64,000 bases of DNA from Populus alba (Eukaryota > Streptophyta > Magnoliopsida > Malpighiales > Salicaceae). The stretch lies in assembly GCF_005239225.2 (NCBI RefSeq), contig NC_133302.1, positions 6,820,001 to 6,884,000 on the forward strand. Reading direction: 5' to 3'. Positions within the stretch are counted from its first letter, which is position 1, and the number at the start of each line of letters is the position of its first letter. The position numbers and the translations under genes were made by a program. The notes under the pieces were generated by a model that was not told where the DNA came from, did not search any database, and worked only from the letters and a program-made list of their open reading frames with translations. Positions 59,291-64,000 of the stretch are shown in pieces.

Positions 59291-61542
59291 TGGGGCAGTA
59301 ACAAATGTGGAAAAAAAATAAAACAAGAGAAGGACGTGAGAAATCAAGAGAAAAACAAGAAAAAGTGAGAGAGAGCTTTGAAACTTGTAAGATTGAAAGA
59401 CTTAGAACCTTAAATTTAGGAAGAATCAAGTGAAGGAAGATATAAGAAAGGTGAGGAGGGCTAGCCACACTAGGAGGAGAAGAAAAGTTGGGAGAACTTA
59501 GATTGGTAAGCATGAAAAATTTAGATTCTTACTTGAATGAAGTGTTTTTGGGTTTATTTGAGTAAGTTATCAAACAATGACAATTAAATTTGATTTAATT
59601 TCTTATATTCTTGATTTTTGTTAAATTAGGGTTCTTATGAGAATTTGAGGGTTTTGAGAAAAGTAGTAAACATGATGGAATTGAGGTAGAATAGTATAGA
59701 AATAGTGAATGTAAGTAACAATTAAGAAAGAAATTGAATAATTTTGAAGAAAAAAACTTGTAATTAAGGATGAGGAAATATAGGGATGAGGTTTTGATTG
59801 TTTTATGTTTGAGAAATGATGTTTTTTATCTTATTTGAAGTATTCAAAATATGAACAAGTGAAGAAACATCATGAGAATGTGAAAAGAATGAATAAATAA
59901 ATGGTGGAATAGTTCATGGGAAATTCTTTAAGTGAATTAAAAGAAGAAAATTGATTAAAACTATATGTTGAAAATGAAGTGATAAATGAAAGAAAATTTT
60001 GATGTAAACCCCAATTAAAAAAAAAAATTACGTGCTTCAAATTTAGGCACATAGGAGAAATAGTAATGGATTAATAACGTAGTACAATTTGATTTATTCA
60101 GGAGTTGTTTCAGGAGCAGGGCATCAGGCAGAAGGAGCTGGACCTTCACGAGCAGACGGTAGGTGATTCATCCCTTTCTTTAAAATTCAAAGTTTCATTA
60201 TTAGTTATGAGTTGTTTATGACATGTTGATATGGAAGAAGTAGAAGAAACTGTTGGTATTATAATGAGGATGTCGGGTGGTTGGTATGGAATTACCGGTT
60301 GATTAGTATGAATTACCGATTAGTATGAAATTATCAATTGGTTGGTATAGAATTACTGGTTGGTTGGCATGAATTACCGGTTGGTATGGAATTACCGGTT
60401 GGTTGGTATAGAATTACAGGTTAGTATAAAATTACCAGTTGGTATACAATTACCGGTTGGTTAGCATGAATTACTGGTTAGTAAAGAATTACCTGTTAGT
60501 ATGGAATTACCGATTCATATGGTGTTACCAGTTAGATTGACTATTGATAGAGAATAGCCGGATGTTGCGTAATTCGTATGGAATTACCGGTTATATTAGC
60601 TATTATAGAGAATAGCTGGATCTTGGGTAATTCATATGGAATTATAGGTTCTATTGGCTATTGATAGAGAATAGTCGGATGTTGGGTAATTCGTATGTAA
60701 TTACCGATTTGATTATTGGCCATTTAAGAGGGTTAGCCGGGTTTGAGGTAAAATTATGAATTACTAAATTAAAAATTAAGCAATGAGTGTTGGTTACATA
60801 GGTCTTATAAGTACAAGATTAATAAATTATGAATGGGTTATTAATGCTGATATATTTTGAAGACTTCTGAATATAATAGCTTTATCATTTTTTTTTAATA
60901 TGTTATCTTCCTTAATTCTTATTAATGTTATGTTTACATGTTGTTCATGAGGTGATGCGGAGCATTATATATATAGACTTTGTGTTTTAATTTGTTTATT
61001 TTTATGGGATGCAATATATTTGTTTTATATGTAATTTGTATTATACGTAGATTGTAATATTTGTATCATGAAAATGTTTGCTTTTGGTACTTATACATTA
61101 AAAAGTATGAGTAAGGAACTAATATTATTAAATTACTCGAAAAGAAAATTTAGTAATTATAATCATGCATGTTTTAAAAGATGGATGCATTTTAATGTAA
61201 TAATTAGTTTAATATGAATCTTTGAGTTTATAATTGTTTGTAATTAATGTTTTATCTGTTGATGATGTAAGATTGAGAAAATACAATGAACTATAGTTAT
61301 GTGAAATATTGTATGATGAGATGGAATATAATTCAGAATGGTTGGATCAAAGTGGAAGATTAGAGTATTGTGATTGAATAAAGTCTAGTCGATAACTTGG
61401 TAACATTAGAAAACAAAGGAAATTCTGCTGAAATTTTCAAAAAAAAATAAAAAATCCCATAATCTTAGACATATTATTCAATACTTGATATTGGTAAAGA
61501 AATGTTTGAGATTTAATGACATAATAATTTGAGGATGTTACA
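59291..61542 (-). mobile_element. LTR-like non-coding insertion (tentative)
   Basis: On the minus strand the right end reads TGTAACATCCTC, a start typical of plant gypsy LTRs. The left end is placed at TGGGGCAG only because it gives a TG...CA pair. The segment has no coding sequence, includes a purine-rich stretch near 59320-59480 and contains two tandem arrays. No target duplication was found and the left boundary is uncertain by tens of bases. Confidence 0.35.
60276..60720. repeat. Tandem arrays: ~20-bp GAATTACCGGTTGGTT units, then ~72-bp units
   Basis: Bases 60276-60535 hold about a dozen degenerate units of the type GGTATGGAATTACCGGTTGG. Bases 60536-60720 hold three longer units containing GATAGAGAATAGCCGGATGTTG...GTAATTCGTATGGAATTACC. 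Confidence 0.85.
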
Positions 61543-62518
61543 AATATTCTTGCCTCTGTTATCTTTTCCAACCCGTTTGAGGGATGCTTGTTGAATAGAG
61601 TTTACCTAGGAATCTAGAAGTTATTGGTGACAGAGGATCTGGATCCTTTTTTAAGAAAAAGTGAGTTCAACTGTTACATTTTGCTTACATTATCTAGTTG
61701 CACTAAATCAAGAAATTTACTAGACTTATTATTTTGTAAATTTGCTTTCTGAGTGCTGAGCATTTTAAATGACCATGTGATCGGAGAGATTTGATTCTCA
61801 CATAATTGTTGGCAGCTTAGTATTATTGAATAAAAATACTTTCATTTTTTATTGTCGGCTAGAAAGTGAATTGAACATTTATTACCTGAGTTTTCTTCTC
61901 TATTTTATTGAATAAACATGATTTTTTTTTTCTGATTTTATTAAGCTTTTTTATAAGCCTAATAATTTTAGCAGTCATTACCTATGTATGCTGGTCAAAA
62001 GTCATTCCCATCAATAAGATGGAGTAGCATGAACAATTTATTTATTTATTTTTGGTTTCCGCTAACGATTTATTTGATGATTAATATCGATTTATTTCCA
62101 CTTTCTAGTATACCATAGTAGCCTAGGTGTGTTTTTTCCGGAATGGTTATGAGCCTTTTTCCAATCTGCTGGGGGTGATGTTGGTGGGCTTGGGCTAGGA
62201 GCATAGTTATTTTTAATCTTGGGCTTTAGGCGAGGCTTCACGCTGCTACCTTTTTAGTTCATGAATTTGAGATTAAAAAAATCACCAAAAAGCTTGGAAA
62301 AAGATAAAAAGTTATTGGTTGATAATTTTCCGGTAACAAAAATACAATATCTTAGTCCATATTTGAAGGAATAGCATCCACGAGGAAGTCCAAATTAAAT
62401 GCGTAGGCCTCCTGTTTCTTCAATCTATTTGTACAATATATCTTCTGCTGCTGTGATTATTAAAGCCTTGCCAATAATTACAGATTATAGCACCCGCGAG
62501 GATGCCAGTACCGACATT
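61543..62518. other. Duplicated non-coding block (partner of 29.15-29.84 kb)
   Basis: Bases 61690-62335 match 29150-29838 closely (shared GATTAATATCGATTTATTTCC and GGGGGTGATGTTGGTGGGC). Bases 62345-62505 match 58990-59130. No gene is present. Confidence 0.7.
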
Positions 62519-62805
62519 TGGAAGTGCTATAACATGGAGAGCTTGGTTTCGTCTTCTTGGCTCTGCTCCGCTCCGCTCCACCATCATCTCCATCTTATCA
62601 TGGTATATTTCTATTTTTAAAGAGTTTGATCTGCGATTCTCTCCAACAAATTGGGATAACAAATTGTCAGATGCTGAAAAGGCTGGCAATTCATCATCCG
62701 TTGCTTGAAAATGGCCACCTATCTCATCCCCCTTCTCTTAGAGTGATGGTGAGAATGGGAGCATCCTAATGCTAAGGATGTCCTTCGTCCCTTTATTATT
62801 TAAAT
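62519..62805 (+). pseudogene. NLR LRR remnant, second copy of the 31.5-kb remnant
   Basis: Same residual LRR (CYNMESLVSSSW...), same internal deletion and same decayed C-terminus as 31524-31835. A further deletion removes the segment encoding the Trp-rich part before EWEHPN. Confidence 0.8.
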
Positions 62806-62837
62806 GAAGACTCTGCCCTTTATCATTCATGTGCTAG

Positions 62838-63114
62838 GTTGGAATCCTTAAACTGGAGAAGAGTCCACTTATATTTCCTCGCCAACCAAGAAGATGAAGA
62901 AGACGAACTTTTCTATGACGAAGCTGCAATCAACTCTGTCCTTGATGAATCAAACAGCAGATCCAGAAATATTACAAAATGTAGGTAACAGGTTTACGTA
63001 CATGATTTAATTTGTAGAGGAACAAAGATTGAACTTCGCGTAATTAAATTGATGTCGTTCTCTGAAACTTACAGATCCTCTGTTTGTTATATTACGGTTT
63101 CTTATGAAGTGTAA
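62838..63114 (+). other. Two exon-like segments, second copy (62838-62984, 63075-63114)
   Basis: Repeats 31870-32146 with the same exon lengths, splice-like borders and open frame. One visible change turns the Glu of DESES into Asn. Function unknown. Confidence 0.4.
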
Positions 63115-63189
63115 ATGGCTTCCTTACTTTATCCGTAAGAGAGTTGGAGGGAGCTAACCTCCATGAGATAGTTAACCAAGGAGTGGAGG

Positions 63190-63608
63190 AATGCCTTGGA
63201 GGACCTGAGACAATCAAGAGTTAAAATAAAATTAAAAATCAAATAATACTTCAAAATTTATCAGATATAATAAAACATCATAATACTTGTTACATTAAAT
63301 AAAATTCAATTTTGAAAATAAAAATCTAAACTTAAATAAAATATTATAATAGTGGAGTATCTAAAATATCTAATAAAATATTTTTATTTTTATAAATTTT
63401 GTGAAAAACAATAAAAAAACTAATTTAGGAATTAATTGAGTAATTTATTAGTTCACAGAGGATTTTATTTTATTTTATTTTTATTGACAGCTAATTTCAT
63501 CAAACACCAATTGCCTTGTTGTCGGATCATATAAGCTTCAGACATGGCACGTGCTACACTACTAATGATGGGACACTGTCACGTTCTAACAATAATGTTT
63601 GAACCATT
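63190..63608. other. Intergenic, partner of 44.59-44.87 kb; SINE empty site
   Basis: Bases 63328-63608 match 44590-44871. The site AACAATAATGTTTGAACCAT near 63588 carries no SINE here. Confidence 0.65.
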
Positions 63609-64000
63609 TAAGGACTCGTTTGTTTACTTGGAAAATGGTTTTCGAAAACCAGTTTTCAAACTTTCCTGTGTTTGTTTGTCATTAGGAAAGTTGGTCAACG
63701 GAAAACACTTTCCGGTCAACGGAAAACACTTTCTAGTCAACGGAAAACACTTTCCGGTCAACAGAAAATACTTTCCAGGCAATTTTAGTCAATGAAAAAT
63801 TTGGTTTGGTTTTCAGGAAAGTGTTTTCCCTTTAGCTGTGTTTGTTTTCCGGAAAGTGGTTTCCGGGAAATCACTTTCCAAACTTTCTTGTGTTTGTTTG
63901 CCATTAGAAAAGTTGGTCAATGGAAAACATTTTCCAGTAAAAGGAAAATTTGGCTTAGTTTTCAGGAAAGTGTTTCCCTAAAAAATTTGGGGGAAAACAC
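63609..64000. mobile_element. Transposon-like segment with GGAAAACACTTTCC repeats, runs off window
   Basis: From about 63613 the sequence consists of direct and inverted versions of GGAAAACACTTTCC / GGAAAGTGTTTTCC. Four head-to-tail 21-bp units GGTCAACGGAAAACACTTTCC lie at 63693-63776. Abundant inverted copies suggest a foldback or MITE-like element, but its right end is outside the window. The 83-codon ORF across it, with a repeated VNGKHFP motif, is an effect of the repeat. Confidence 0.5.

Overview
The window is AT-rich plant nuclear DNA from a cluster of BED-type zinc-finger NBS-LRR (BED-NLR) disease-resistance genes. Spliceosomal introns, a Ty1/copia retrotransposon with a plant iMet-tRNA primer site, tRNA-derived SINEs and BED-CC-type NLRs show a dicot. 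A Salicaceae genome, probably Populus, is my best guess, from the known expansion of BED-NLRs there. No species marker was tested.

All NLR material lies on the + strand. (1) 2-1480: LRR half of an NLR whose front lies outside the window. (2) 4.6-14.97 kb: a graveyard of paralogue pieces (linker/NB-ARC remnants at 4.6 and 11.7 kb, LRR remnants at 7.6 and 14.5 kb) made by tandem duplication, with a 2.1-kb LTR-like insertion and a SINE in between. (3) 15.4-23.0 kb: a multi-exon BED-NLR. Six short, correctly phased exons encode about 184 residues of unrecognised polar sequence ahead of the BED finger. Exons 1-2 also exist as a tandem copy at 16.2-16.6 kb. A 1-nt frameshift breaks its NB-ARC. (4) 24.7-33.3 kb: truncated LRR pieces at 25.5, 31.5 and 32.2 kb, separated by DNA-transposon-like and LTR-like insertions. 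(5) 33.3-39.6 kb: no gene; dispersed repeats. (6) 39.6-43.5 kb and 46.3-50.5 kb: two BED-NLRs duplicated together with their promoter, 5' UTR and a 340-bp 5'-UTR intron. The first is frameshifted late in the LRR and has lost its 3' end. The second has one extra base between BED and NB-ARC but an intact NB-ARC-LRR. A SINE and an antisense carboxylesterase gene fragment lie between them. (7) 50.8-58.2 kb: a copia element with LTRs that are identical by eye, carrying its own nested insertion. (8) 58.2-64 kb: paralogous flanks, an LTR-like segment with tandem arrays, another LRR remnant and a transposon-like end.

The intact architecture in this family is BED finger (about residues 5-60), variable acidic linker, NB-ARC (P-loop, LDDLW kinase-2, GLPL, CALFPED, MHD), then LRRs ending in a conserved WEHPNAKDVLRPFV block. 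Every NLR copy here carries at least one lesion or runs off the window. The locus records birth-and-death evolution, with shared deletions, junctions and empty insertion sites that allow events to be ordered. The least explained features are the phased N-terminal exon module, a 17-bp-stem hairpin kept downstream of three paralogues, and the doubly repeat-flanked insertion inside the copia element.
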